Shown here: positions 1 to 5,772 of the stretch, in pieces
Numbering within the stretch: position 1 is the first letter of the stretch
How the letters are laid out: every line of letters starts with the position of its first letter
Assembly: GCA_016710885.1 (NCBI GenBank)
Contig: JADJUC010000026.1
Location: 1 to 6,369 of the forward strand
DNA: 6,369 bases
Source of the DNA: Candidatus Proximibacter danicus
Lineage (GTDB): Bacteria; Pseudomonadota; Gammaproteobacteria; Burkholderiales; Rhodocyclaceae
Direction: 5' to 3'
Notes under the pieces: model-generated
Databases searched by the model: none
Told to the model about the DNA's origin: nothing
Seen by the model: only the letters and a program-made list of their open reading frames with translations
Translations under genes and position numbers: made by a program

Positions 1-95
1 ACTCCACACAAACCCGCAACCGCCCCGACGTCGACAACCGCGACGGATACACCGCCCACACATCGACCGCTGCGAATAGCCCGGCAGCACACGCA
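1..95 (-). pseudogene. Out-of-frame C-terminal end of the LysR regulator
   Basis: Continuation of the LysR gene after frame breaks. On the minus strand, after ...ILRSIW, the family-like text DVGPS is read one frame over (near 115-125), then KRGDLVRVLPGYSQ around 70-115, then after a second shift DVWAVYPSRLSTSGRLRVCVE between about 1 and 62. The pattern VLPxY...AVYPSRxxxxxRLRVxVE is the normal end of LysR effector domains of this subgroup. The gene therefore reaches the window edge, and the apparent stop at 96-98 is the product of at least two single-base differences. Sequence error or true decay cannot be told apart from this alone. Confidence 0.7.
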
Positions 96-869
96 CTAGG
101 TCGCCGCGTTTAGGGGCTGGGGCCGACGTCCCCAGATCGAGCGCAGGATGATGCCGTGGCTGTCGATGGCCCACTGGTGGACGATCTCGCCGTTGCTCGC
201 CGAGAGCGGGGGGCCGCCGACCTTGACCGTCTCTTCCCCCTGCGGCCCCTGCAGTGTCCAGCGGCCGAAGTCCTGATAGCGCTCGCGGATGAGGATGCAG
301 CGGTGCTGCGCGAGGTCGGCGAGGCGCTTCGGCTTGCCGTGTTTTCGCAGGTAGCCGGGTGCCGCGCAGAGCACGCGCTCGTTGGCGGCGAGGCGGCGAG
401 AGATCAGGTAGGGTTCGTGCGCTTCGCCGAAACGGATGTCGAGGTGGAAGCCTTCATCGATCAGGTCGACCGGCCGGTCGAGCAGTTCGAGCTGGATTTC
501 TAGGGCGGGATGGCCCGTGGCCAGCGCCGAGGCCGGCGCGATGCGGTTTCGGCCGAAGCCGGAACTGGTGCAGATGCGCAGCAGGCCGACGGGTTCCGTG
601 CGCGTCTGCGAGACGGCGTCAGCCAGCTGATCGACGTCGTCGAGGATGCGCTGCGCCCATTGCAGCGCCGTCTCACCCTGCTCGGTGAGCGCCACGCTGC
701 GTGTCGTCCGGTGCAGCAGCATCGCTTCCATGCCGGCCTCGAGGATGGCGATACGCTTGCTGACGACGGCGTTGGGCGGCCCGAGCTCACGCGCCGTGGC
801 AGCGAAGCTGCGGTTGCGGGCAACGCCGCAGGACGGGCGGAGGTCTCCAAGTAAAGGCTGTGTTTTCAC
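96..869 (-). CDS. LysR-family transcriptional regulator, C-terminus out of frame
   Basis: DNA-binding regulator of the LysR family. The N-terminal winged helix-turn-helix is visible at about residues 17-65 from the chosen start: RSFAATARELG, then NAVVSKRIA, then LLHRTTRSVALTEQGE. The substrate-binding domain follows, with the typical segments DLIDEGFHLDIRFGE, ISRRLAANERVLCAAPGYL and ADLAQHRCILIR. I chose the GTG at 869-867 (VKTQPLLGDLR...) because the HTH then starts at the usual distance from the N-terminus; an open frame continues upstream to 998 but would overlap the divergent gene and adds no family sequence. The motif just before the HTH reads LRPSCGVA where the family usually has something like LRLFVxVA, which suggests local base errors. 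The frame ends at 96 in a non-family tail (GRRPQPLNAAT); the genuine C-terminus continues in other frames down to base 1. Family assignment is firm. The effector is unknown; the divergent permease gene is the likely target. Confidence 0.88.
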   Translation of the reverse strand: MKTQPLLGDLRPSCGVARNRSFAATARELGPPNAVVSKRIAILEAGMEAMLLHRTTRSVALTEQGETALQWAQRILDDVDQLADAVSQTRTEPVGLLRICTSSGFGRNRIAPASALATGHPALEIQLELLDRPVDLIDEGFHLDIRFGEAHEPYLISRRLAANERVLCAAPGYLRKHGKPKRLADLAQHRCILIRERYQDFGRWTLQGPQGEETVKVGGPPLSASNGEIVHQWAIDSHGIILRSIWGRRPQPLNAAT

Positions 870-925
870 GATTCGTAAATGATCAATTGACGATTTGGCC
901 ACTTCTATGCCGCATCGTGTTCTAG
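867..925. promoter_or_regulatory. Divergent promoter/operator region between LysR and TauE/SafE genes
   Basis: The 56-base gap between the regulator start (869) and the permease start (926) is markedly AT-rich compared with its surroundings. It holds an imperfect 20-bp palindrome at 877-896 (AAAT..TCAATTGA..ATTT, with an exact 8-bp TCAATTGA core at 883-890). Beside it, ACGATTCGT at 868-876 is an inverted repeat of ACGA/TCGT around one base. LysR regulators commonly bind such interrupted dyads and repress their own gene while activating the divergent one. Binding here is inference; no clear -35/-10 pair or strong ribosome binding site was found for either gene. Confidence 0.45.
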
Positions 926-1724
926 ATGCTGCGAGGCATCGAACTCTCACTGGCATCGCTCCCTTCCTCGCCCCTCTCTTTTTCCCTGCTCGGGCCATTG
1001 TTGCTCGGCGCCCTCCTCGGCGGCATTGGCGGCCTGCTCGGTATCGGCGGCATCATCGCCATTCCGGTGCTGGCCATGGGTTTCGGCATGGAGCAGCAAC
1101 TGGCGCAGGGCACGGCGCTGGTGATGATCACGCCGAACGTGCTGATTGCTTTCTGGCGCTACCGCCAGCGCCATCACCTGCCGCTGCGCACGGCCGGCCT
1201 GCTCGGGCTGGCGACGCTGCTCGCCACCTGGCCGGCAGCCTGGCTGGCCGTGCATCTCGATTCGCATGTGCTGATGCTGTGCTTTGCCGTCTTTCTCGTC
1301 GGGCTGGCGCTGTGGTTCTTCCACGGCGCGCGGGCCGCGGCAAAGCCAGGCGAGTGCCGGCTGGCACGAGCGCTGGCTGCCGGGCGTCGGCATTGTCGGC
1401 GGCTTCTTCGCCGGTCTCTTCGGCGTCGGTTCCGGCATCGTTGCGGCACCGCTGCTGACGCGCGGCTTCGGCAAGCCGCAGGCGGTGGCGCAGGGTCTCG
1501 CGCTGGCGCTGGTGGCGCCGGGCGCGGTGGTGGCGCTCGCCACCTTTGCCGAGGCGAAACAGGTCGCCTGGCAGACCGGCGCACTGCTCGCCATCGGCGG
1601 CATGGCCACGGTGTCGTACGGCGTGGCGTGGGCGCATCGGCTGCCGGAGAAGCCGCTGCGCCGGCTGTTCGCGGCCATGCTGCTGGTCACGGCGGCACTG
1701 ATGATCCGGCAGGCGTGGGCGTGA
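926..1724 (+). CDS. TauE/SafE family membrane permease, one frameshift
   Basis: Polytopic inner-membrane protein of the TauE/SafE (sulfite exporter/anion permease) family, reconstructed at about 265 residues, a normal family length. The two-fold internal repeat of the family is visible: LLGALLGGIGGLLGIGG followed by IIAIPVLAMGFG and LAQGTALVMI near the N-terminus, and GVGIVGGFFAGLFGVGSG, then IVAAPLLTRGFG and VAQGLALALV in the second half. About seven to eight hydrophobic segments can be seen, with Pro and Gly in the first helix of each half as expected. The frame breaks once: an extra G at about 1349-1350 (CCAGGCGAG where CCAGCGAG restores AKPASAGWHE), after which the second half reads to the TGA at 1722-1724. 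No good Shine-Dalgarno sequence precedes the ATG; an in-frame stop immediately upstream limits alternatives. The family covers sulfite, sulfoacetate and other anions, so the substrate is unknown. Confidence 0.87.
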
Positions 1725-1778
1725 AGGTCGGCATCGGCGGCTAAAATGAGGCCTTTCCGCCCCACCTACGGATCGCGC

Positions 1779-2585
1779 ATGAACCGCCACCTGCCGCAAC
1801 GCATCGTCTGCCTGACCACCGAAACCGTCGAGGTGCTCTACGCCCTCGGCGAGCAGGACCGCATCGCCGGCATTTCCGGCTACACGGTGTTTCCGAAGGA
1901 AGCGCGCAAGGAGAAGCCAAAGGTCTTCGCCTTTACTAGCGGCGACCTGAACAAGATCCTCGCCGTGCAGCCCGATCTGGTGCTGACCTTTTCCAAACCT
2001 GCAGGCCGAGATCAGCCGCGAGTTGATCGCCGCCGGCGTGCCGGTTCATGCCTTCAACCAGCGCAGCCTGGGCGACATCCTGGCGATGATCGCCACCGTC
2101 GGCCGGCTGGTCGGTGCGAGGAAAAGGCGCTGGCGATGGTGGCCGAACTGCAGGCGATCATCAACGGCGTGCGCGCCGAAGCGGCGAAGTTGCCGCAGCG
2201 GCCACGGGTCTATTTCGAGGAGTGGGATGAGCCGCAGATCAGCGGCATCCGCTGGGTTTCCGAGATGATCGAGATCGCCGGCGGCATTGACGTCTTTGCC
2301 GACCGCGCCCGGCACCAGTCGGCCAAGGAGCGCATCCTCGCCGACCCGCTGGAAGTGGTGCGCCGCGCACCGGACATCATCATCGGCTCATGGTGCGGCA
2401 AGCATTTCCGGCCGGAGCGCGTGGCTGCGCGCGAGGGCTGGCAGGCCGTGCCGGCCGTGGCCAATGCGCAGATCCACGAACTCAAGTCGGCGGTGATTCT
2501 CAACCCCGGGCCGGTGGCGATCCGCGAAGGGTTGCCGGCGCTGCTCAAGCTGTTTCAGGGGTGGGCAGAGAAAAACACGGCATGA
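1779..2585 (+). CDS. BtuF-like cobalamin/Fe3+-type substrate-binding protein, no signal peptide
   Basis: Class III periplasmic-binding-protein fold of the BtuF/FhuD type, about 268 residues when reconstructed. N-terminal lobe: RIVCLTTETVEVLYALGE, RIAGISGYT, KVFAFTSGDLNKILAVQPDLV; C-terminal lobe: RVYFEEWDEPQISGIRWVSE, IEIAGGIDVF, DPLEVVRRAPDIIIGSWCGK, ILNPGPVAIREGL. This matches the annotated cobalamin-binding proteins that start straight at RIVCLTTE and lack an export signal, so a periplasmic location is not shown by the sequence. Two compensating frame changes occur: an extra A in the run at 1995-1997 (after LTFS, giving NLQAEISRELIAAGVPVHAFNQRSLGD in the other frame) and a missing G at about 2118-2119 (restoring VGAEEKALAMV). 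The upstream ATG at 1746 in the same frame adds 11 residues but no signal peptide; I prefer 1779. It follows the permease gene by 54 bases and could share its transcript. The ligand is inferred from family only. Confidence 0.85.
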   Translation: MNRHLPQRIVCLTTETVEVLYALGEQDRIAGISGYTVFPKEARKEKPKVFAFTSGDLNKILAVQPDLVLTFSKPAGRDQPRVDRRRRAGSCLQPAQPGRHPGDDRHRRPAGRCEEKALAMVAELQAIINGVRAEAAKLPQRPRVYFEEWDEPQISGIRWVSEMIEIAGGIDVFADRARHQSAKERILADPLEVVRRAPDIIIGSWCGKHFRPERVAAREGWQAVPAVANAQIHELKSAVILNPGPVAIREGLPALLKLFQGWAEKNTA

Positions 2586-2622
2586 CGGATAGCCGCCTCG
2601 GCAACATGAGCGGCATCCTGAT

Positions 2623-3264
2623 CTATTTTTTCTCCACCGGCCGGTAGGGGCCGTCTGGAAGTGGATTCGGGCCAAGAACGAATACCTGCTGGTTCGCCTG
2701 CTTGGTCAATGGCATGTAGTTTGGAGCTGCCCGCGTTATTGCTGCAGAGATCAGGGCTCCCAATAGCTGAGCGACTGGATGTCCGCCACTATCATTCTGA
2801 GGCGCATATCGCATCTGTTTTCGCTCTTCCCAGATGACGACATCGTCCTTGCTCACCATCCGGTATTCAAATTCGACGGTAACCGTAGTGCTGAGAAGAA
2901 TATATTGCGCATCCCAACGATGGATGGTTACGTAGAGAACTGCATCTGCTCCGAAAAAGCTTGGCTAAAGACGAGGAGGTTTGCTCGTGAATTTTTTCAC
3001 CCTCGTATAACCTTCTTGCTCCAGTACGAACTTTGTCGTATTCACTGGAAACACGTAATAACCTTTTTCGGCAACGGGTATCGGCAACGCCGCCAACACA
3101 TAGTTTGGTGCATCGACATCAAGCGATTTGTTGACGATGGGAAGCACGAGGATCGAGCGCGGCTTTGCCGTCTCAAAAGCGCTCATATCCTTTTTCACGG
3201 GCTGGTTCGCGACGCAGCCAGCAAGCAGCATCGCAGCCACCAGTAGCAGAGAATTTTTTCTCAT
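2623..3264 (-). CDS. DUF799 (GNA1162-type) lipoprotein, two compensating frameshifts
   Basis: Putative outer-membrane lipoprotein of the DUF799 family, to which the meningococcal antigen GNA1162 belongs; about 213 residues, the normal length. The signal peptide is MRKNSLLLVAAMLLAGC with lipobox LAGC (Cys17); +2 is Val, so no inner-membrane retention signal. Core motifs follow: FETAKPRSILVLPIVNKSLDV, VAEKGYYVFPV, then FGADAVLYVTIHRWDAQY, and a Gly-rich hydrophobic stretch (HPVAQLLGALISAAITRA) before the family end LPDGPYRP. The start ATG at 3264 overlaps the DUF4810 stop (ATGA) and has AAAGGA six bases upstream. Two breaks: a missing A in the run at about 2992-2996 (GTGAAAAAATTC; one more A gives KKIHEQTSSSLAKL) and an extra T at about 2953-2958 (GCTTTTTCGG). 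Last gene of the operon. Molecular function is unknown. Confidence 0.87.
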
Positions 3265-3638
3265 TGCACGTCCTTTGCGGGAGGCTGTTGACGCCGTTCG
3301 ATAGTTTCTATCATGGCAGTCATGAATCCACGGCTTTCCGGCCACGCGTCGCGCTCTTTCGCGTAATAGCGCTTTGCTGCGTCCGAATCCCCTTTCTGGA
3401 AATACAGCGTTCCCAGCTCGGCATAAAGCCCGGGAGCGACCGTCTGTTGTTGGCTCTCCAAATCGTTAATATGGTTTTCCAGATCGATGCGCAAAGCTTC
3501 AACCTGATTTGGGTCATGGTAAGACTTGTAGAGGCCATTTTCGTAGCCACCCCATTGATACATGGGTGGTTGAACACAAGCCGTCAATACCAAAACAAGG
3601 GTGGAAAAAGCAACCAAAACGCACGATATCCTTCTCAC
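3261..3638 (-). CDS. DUF4810 lipoprotein with TPR-like segment
   Basis: Intact gene for a 125-residue lipoprotein of the DUF4810 family. The signal peptide MRRISCVLVAFSTLVLVLTAC ends in lipobox LTAC (Cys21), +2 Val. The family hallmark MYQWGGYENGLYKSYHDP follows at residues 26-43, and residues about 70-102 (YAELGTLYFQKGDSDAAKRY, then YAKERDAWPES) have the Gly/Ala/Tyr spacing of one tetratricopeptide-type helical pair, suggesting a protein-docking role. The start is GTG at 3638-3636, overlapping by four bases (GTGA) the stop of the upstream small lipoprotein; its own stop overlaps the ATG of the DUF799 gene. These overlaps imply translational coupling. DUF4810 and DUF799 genes are commonly found together behind a CsgG-like gene. 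It is the only gene of the operon with no frame damage. Function unknown beyond envelope location. Confidence 0.9.
   Translation of the reverse strand: MRRISCVLVAFSTLVLVLTACVQPPMYQWGGYENGLYKSYHDPNQVEALRIDLENHINDLESQQQTVAPGLYAELGTLYFQKGDSDAAKRYYAKERDAWPESRGFMTAMIETIERRQQPPAKDVQ
3268..3278 (-). promoter_or_regulatory. Ribosome binding site of the DUF799 gene
   Basis: GCAAAGGACGT lies inside the end of the DUF4810 coding sequence, with the AAAGGA core six bases before the ATG at 3264. It lets DUF799 initiate independently in addition to coupling through the ATGA overlap. Confidence 0.65.
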
Positions 3639-3959
3639 TTCACGAGGACGGTGCGATTCACGCCGTCCCCAACATAGATTTTTCTTCTATGACCGGCTGG
3701 CCACCAAGCTCAACTCGAACAACATGGTTTCCCGGAAGAATGCGAAGAGCCGCCTTTCCATCCTGATAGTCGCTTATTACCCCCATATCGAGTCCGTCGA
3801 CCAAAACACGGGCATTTTCAATCGCTCTTCGTAAAATTTAGAAGCTCAGTTGCGGACGCATGTCCGCAACTCCCTGCTTCTCCGTCGGCATTTGAGTACA
3901 TGCCGGGAGCACAGCCAATCCCAGGCTGGCCACACAACAAAAATCCGCGTCGACACCAT
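3635..3959 (-). CDS. Small PEGA-like lipoprotein, reading frame broken
   Basis: A gene of about 108 codons that no single open frame covers. Reconstruction: ATG at 3959 (MVSTRIF), one missing T in the run at about 3939-3944, then CVASLGLAVLPAC with lipobox LPAC, then TQMPTEKQGVADMRPQLSF, an in-frame TAA at 3840-3838, and in the same frame RAIENARVLVDGLDMG, ISDYQDGKAALRILPGNH, VVRVELGGQPVIEEK. One A is missing near 3678-3683, after which IYVGDGVNRTVLVK reads to the TGA at 3637-3635. The DG..xG...G.A.LRILPG.HVVRV pattern resembles short PEGA-type beta-domains of surface proteins; this is a pattern call, not a confirmed family hit. The stop overlaps the DUF4810 GTG start (GTGA), and the start lies five bases after the CsgG-like stop with GAAGGG upstream, so it is a true operon member. 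The role is unknown. Confidence 0.68.
3848..3871. repeat. Perfect 10-bp inverted repeat, 4-base loop
   Basis: AGTTGCGGAC, loop GCAT, GTCCGCAACT: ten uninterrupted pairs inside the small PEGA-like lipoprotein gene, eight bases before its in-frame TAA when read on the minus strand. A 10-bp stem with so short a loop is not expected by chance in a window of this size. On the minus strand it is followed by GAGCTTCTAAATTTTAC, which is AT-rich but lacks the T-run of a standard terminator. Confidence 0.8.
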
Positions 3960-3964
3960 CACAA

Positions 3965-4954
3965 TTATTTCCCTTCGTAGCGAATGATTATTTGATCCGG
4001 TTTATAGCGACCGAGAGATCCAGAAATAAGACTGGCGACAGAACCCTCATTTAGTTCGCTGTCACCGAATAGGGGCATCGACACGAACCTGAGCGACCGA
4101 CTGCCCCGGCAAAGTGATTTCTGCGCCAGTTTGTGGTGACTTGACGCGTTCACCTGTCGTCTGTGCGCTGAATATCATCCTGGTCGAATACCCTGGCTTT
4201 TCCTCCACCGAGATACAACCTGCTGCCTTCAATTTTGAGAATGAAAGTTTCCCAAGGCCGCGCGACATCTCGGCCGTCATTCGGTGAATCGCGTCACCAA
4301 CCGCATTGCGGATGGCCGCATCGTTTAGCGTGCCATCGTAGGCGGCCTGCGAGCCGAATCAAATGCTGAAGCTGTTTCTGTGAGACGCTTCGCCTGCCCC
4401 GGATGTGGAAAGAATACGTGCCCCGTCTTGGTATCGACCAGGCGGATATCGATCTTCCCAAACGCCACTTGGCGTTTGCTTGACGATGAATCCACTTTCA
4501 CCTAACGTCTTCCGGCCAAACTCTGTCAACAGGCCAATGATCAGAGCATCGACACCAATCAGATTCAACTTGCTTCCGGTCAACTGGCTTTCTGCGGTGA
4601 TCCGCGTAATGTCAGGACGCTCAAAACCAGATACGCCCCGGTTTCCGTCAACGCGACTTACTCATCAAATCGGTAACCTGCTTACCGAGCGGGTCATCGT
4701 GTCGGTCGCGCAATAAGGAGCGCCCGTAGTTGGTTTCGTTTGTTATGCGGCCCAAGGCCACTTTTCTTTTGAGTGTAGGCGTTGCTGGAGCTTGAGTTGC
4801 CACCGCCTGCTGAGCTGCTTTCTGAGCTGCGATCGAGGGCGCACCTTCTTGCTGAACGATAGGTGGCGCCTGCATTGCGCAGCCAGTAAAAGAACGGAAA
4901 TGAACAGGGAATCCTGGAAATTTTCCAGGCAAAAAGTACTTTCAACTTCGACAT
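3965..4954 (-). CDS. CsgG/HfaB-family outer-membrane lipoprotein, many frameshifts
   Basis: First gene of the operon, about 329 residues when repaired. Start ATG at 4954-4952 (MSKLKVLFAW) with AAAGGA five bases upstream. The signal peptide (LFISVLL...TGC) is split over frames; lipobox GC is followed by AMQAPPIVQQE and an Ala/Gln-rich linker. CsgG-domain motifs occur in order: KRKVALGRITNETNYGRSLL, DPLGKQVTDLMSK, ALTETGAYLVL, ERPDITRI, LIGVDALIIGLLTEFGRKT, KIDIRLVDTKTGHVFFS, GAGEAS, AAYDGTLNDAAIRNAVGDAI, RPWETFILKIEG. A FlgT-like C-terminal domain follows (LYLGGG, GIRPGMIFSAQTTGERV, PQTGAEITLPGQ, LFGDSELNEGSVASL). CsgG forms the curli secretion channel and HfaB serves holdfast anchoring; relatives such as LpoB and FlgT are not channels. 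No curli subunit genes are present here, so the role is open. About a dozen single-base breaks are inferred near 4915, 4897, 4649, 4624, 4457, 4410, 4383, 4360, 4261, 4192, 4180 and 4073. Confidence 0.84.
4459..4478. repeat. 8-bp inverted repeat, 4-base loop, in the CsgG-like gene
   Basis: CAAACGCC, loop ACTT, GGCGTTTG, directly beside the inferred extra base near 4457. Stems of this size are expected about once by chance in such a window, so on its own this is weak. Confidence 0.6.
4913..4929. repeat. 17-base palindrome in the CsgG signal-peptide region
   Basis: CCTGGAAA, central T, TTTCCAGG: perfect 8-bp arms around one base. It lies where the signal-peptide reading frame of the CsgG-like gene changes. 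One more A/T would make it an 18-bp perfect palindrome. Confidence 0.7.
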
Positions 4955-4966
4955 AACGTCCTTTGC
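4955..4966 (-). promoter_or_regulatory. Ribosome binding site of the CsgG-like gene
   Basis: GCAAAGGACGTT directly precedes the ATG at 4954. The AAAGGA core is five bases from the start codon, which fixes this start over internal ones. The same 11-base string GCAAAGGACGT occurs before the DUF799 start at 3268-3278. Confidence 0.7.
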
Positions 4967-5018
4967 GCAGAGGAAATTATGCTCGCGGTGAAGTGTGAAA
5001 CCGGGATTGGTATGCGCT

Positions 5019-5046
5019 ATTTTGGTAAGGATCATGGAAGAAGCAA
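5019..5046 (-). promoter_or_regulatory. Possible promoter of the lipoprotein operon
   Basis: On the minus strand TTGCTT (5046-5041) and CAAAAT (5024-5019) are separated by 16 bases and lie about 65 bases before the CsgG-like start. They match the sigma-70 boxes at three and four positions. This is a weak match in an otherwise unassigned stretch, offered as the best candidate only. Confidence 0.25.
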
Positions 5047-5124
5047 AACCATTGACCTGACGTTCCTCGAACACCTTTAGCAGGCGTTTCCAGCGCTCTC
5101 GGGCAGGATTATGTCATAAATCCA

Positions 5125-5316
5125 ATGCCTCAACCAAACAACCTCGCCATTCCCCCGGAATGTTCGCACTACCCAGATGAACTCGCATGGATTGATCAAC
5201 TCCGAGAAGACCCGGAATACTAGGGGCTGGTCGTTTGTCGTGTATACGGATGGCGCCTGGCTAAGCCGCCCCAGCGCGCCAGCTTCGACCACGGCTTGGC
5301 ACGCGCGACCGCATGA
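5125..5316 (+). pseudogene. Possible small broken ORF, unrecognised
   Basis: From ATG 5125 the frame reads MPQPNNLAIPPECSHYPDEL, AWIDQLREDPEY, a TAG at 5221-5223, then GLVVCRVYGWRLAKPP, QRASFDHGLARATA and TGA at 5314-5316. The text on both sides of the TAG is hydrophilic and protein-like (no low-complexity, mixed charged and aromatic residues), as if one 63-codon gene were interrupted by a single stop. I recognise no family. The nearest purine-rich tract (GGGCAGGA) is about 17 bases upstream, too far for a good ribosome binding site. The opposite-strand frame over the same bases is equally open, so this is weak. Confidence 0.2.
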
Positions 5317-5353
5317 AGACTTGCGGGTAGATTTTGGGTATTCGCTTCAGCAA

Positions 5354-5772
5354 TCAGTGATTCGCTGTTTCGGTCGCTGCGTCCAGCCAATTCTCGGTTG
5401 TACGCCGGGGTACCTGGCAAAGTCCTTCACGTTATTGGTGACACCGTCACCTTCAGTGCCGCAGCGTGTGCTGCGATCGGTTTATCGAGGGCGTCTTTTT
5501 CGCGGCCCGAGTCGCCATGCGGATCGGGCCGTAGGCCACGCCGGCGGCGGCGTCAAACGGAGCGACCTGAATGTCCTCCACCAAGCTGGCGAGGTTCGTT
5601 CGTTCCAGCTCCGGATCGGCGGATGCAGCGACGCCGTAGTCGAGCTCGGCATAGGTAATCGCCGACATCACCACATCGCCGACATAGCGTTGCGCAAAGC
5701 GCCGGGGCGACTTCTTCCGGCTGATTCTTCATCAGGTGAATGCATGTTAGTGTCGGGCATGTAGCGTGGCAT
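5354..5772 (-). CDS. vapC: VapC-type PIN-domain toxin ribonuclease, several frameshifts
   Basis: Toxin of a type II toxin-antitoxin pair; VapC proteins are Mg2+-dependent PIN-domain RNases that cut specific RNAs and arrest growth until bound by VapB. Repaired length is about 139 residues, normal for the family. Visible parts in order: MPRYMPDTN with the first catalytic Asp (D7), CIHLMKNQPEEVAP, RFAQRYVGDVVMSAITYAEL (catalytic Glu), DYGVAASADPELERTNLASL, IQVAPFDAAAGVAYGPIR, KDALDKPIAAHA (third acidic site), VTNNVKDFARYPGV (fourth acidic site), ENWLDAATETANH. The usual Leu before D7 is Pro. Frame changes are inferred near 5743, 5703, 5494, 5446 and 5397. The ATG shares one base with the vapB stop (TAATG), the usual translational coupling. 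Because the four acidic positions survive, an active toxin is likely if the frame breaks are sequence errors. Confidence 0.85.

Larger units (their letters stand above)
4967..5353. other. Intergenic stretch between vapC and the CsgG-like gene, no convincing gene
   Basis: About 390 bases separate the vapC stop from the ribosome binding site of the CsgG-like gene. Both neighbours are on the minus strand. The stretch should hold the operon promoter, for which only a weak candidate exists at 5019-5046. A minus-strand open frame at 5077-5292 (start read as GTG, 71 codons) and a stop-interrupted plus-strand frame at 5125-5316 are both present; neither has a clear ribosome binding site or a family I recognise. 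Given the error density elsewhere, a damaged small gene cannot be ruled out. No strong terminator hairpin with a T-run was found after vapC. Confidence 0.5.

Noticed and set aside
947..1799. Long minus-strand open frames opposite the permease gene.
   Set aside because: They are GC-rich shadows of the TauE/SafE gene; their translations are low-complexity Ala/Arg text while the plus strand shows the family repeat.
2592..2646. Possible bidirectional terminator between the convergent BtuF-like and DUF799 genes (GCCGC/GCGGC stem, T-run at 2626-2631, ACCGGCCGGT palindrome at 2635-2644).
   Set aside because: The 5-bp stem has a 13-base loop and is not adjacent to the T-run; the T-run and palindrome are part of the DUF799 coding end (PVEKK).
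2779..3677. Plus-strand frames of 155 and 170 codons opposite the DUF799 and DUF4810 genes.
   Set aside because: The minus strand carries clear lipoprotein signals and family motifs over the same bases.
3965..4954. A curli secretion locus, because of the CsgG-like gene.
   Set aside because: No CsgA, CsgB, CsgE or CsgF-like protein is present; the neighbours are DUF4810 and DUF799 lipoproteins, which define a different gene set.
111..5230. TAGGGGCTGG occurs at 111-120 and 5221-5230, suggesting a possible repeat or attachment site.
   Set aside because: A 10-base match is expected many times by chance in 6.4 kb and the flanking bases do not extend it.
5177..5764. A 195-codon plus-strand frame across the vapC region.
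   Set aside because: The opposite strand carries recognisable VapC motifs through most of it, so this is an antisense frame opened by composition and frame breaks.
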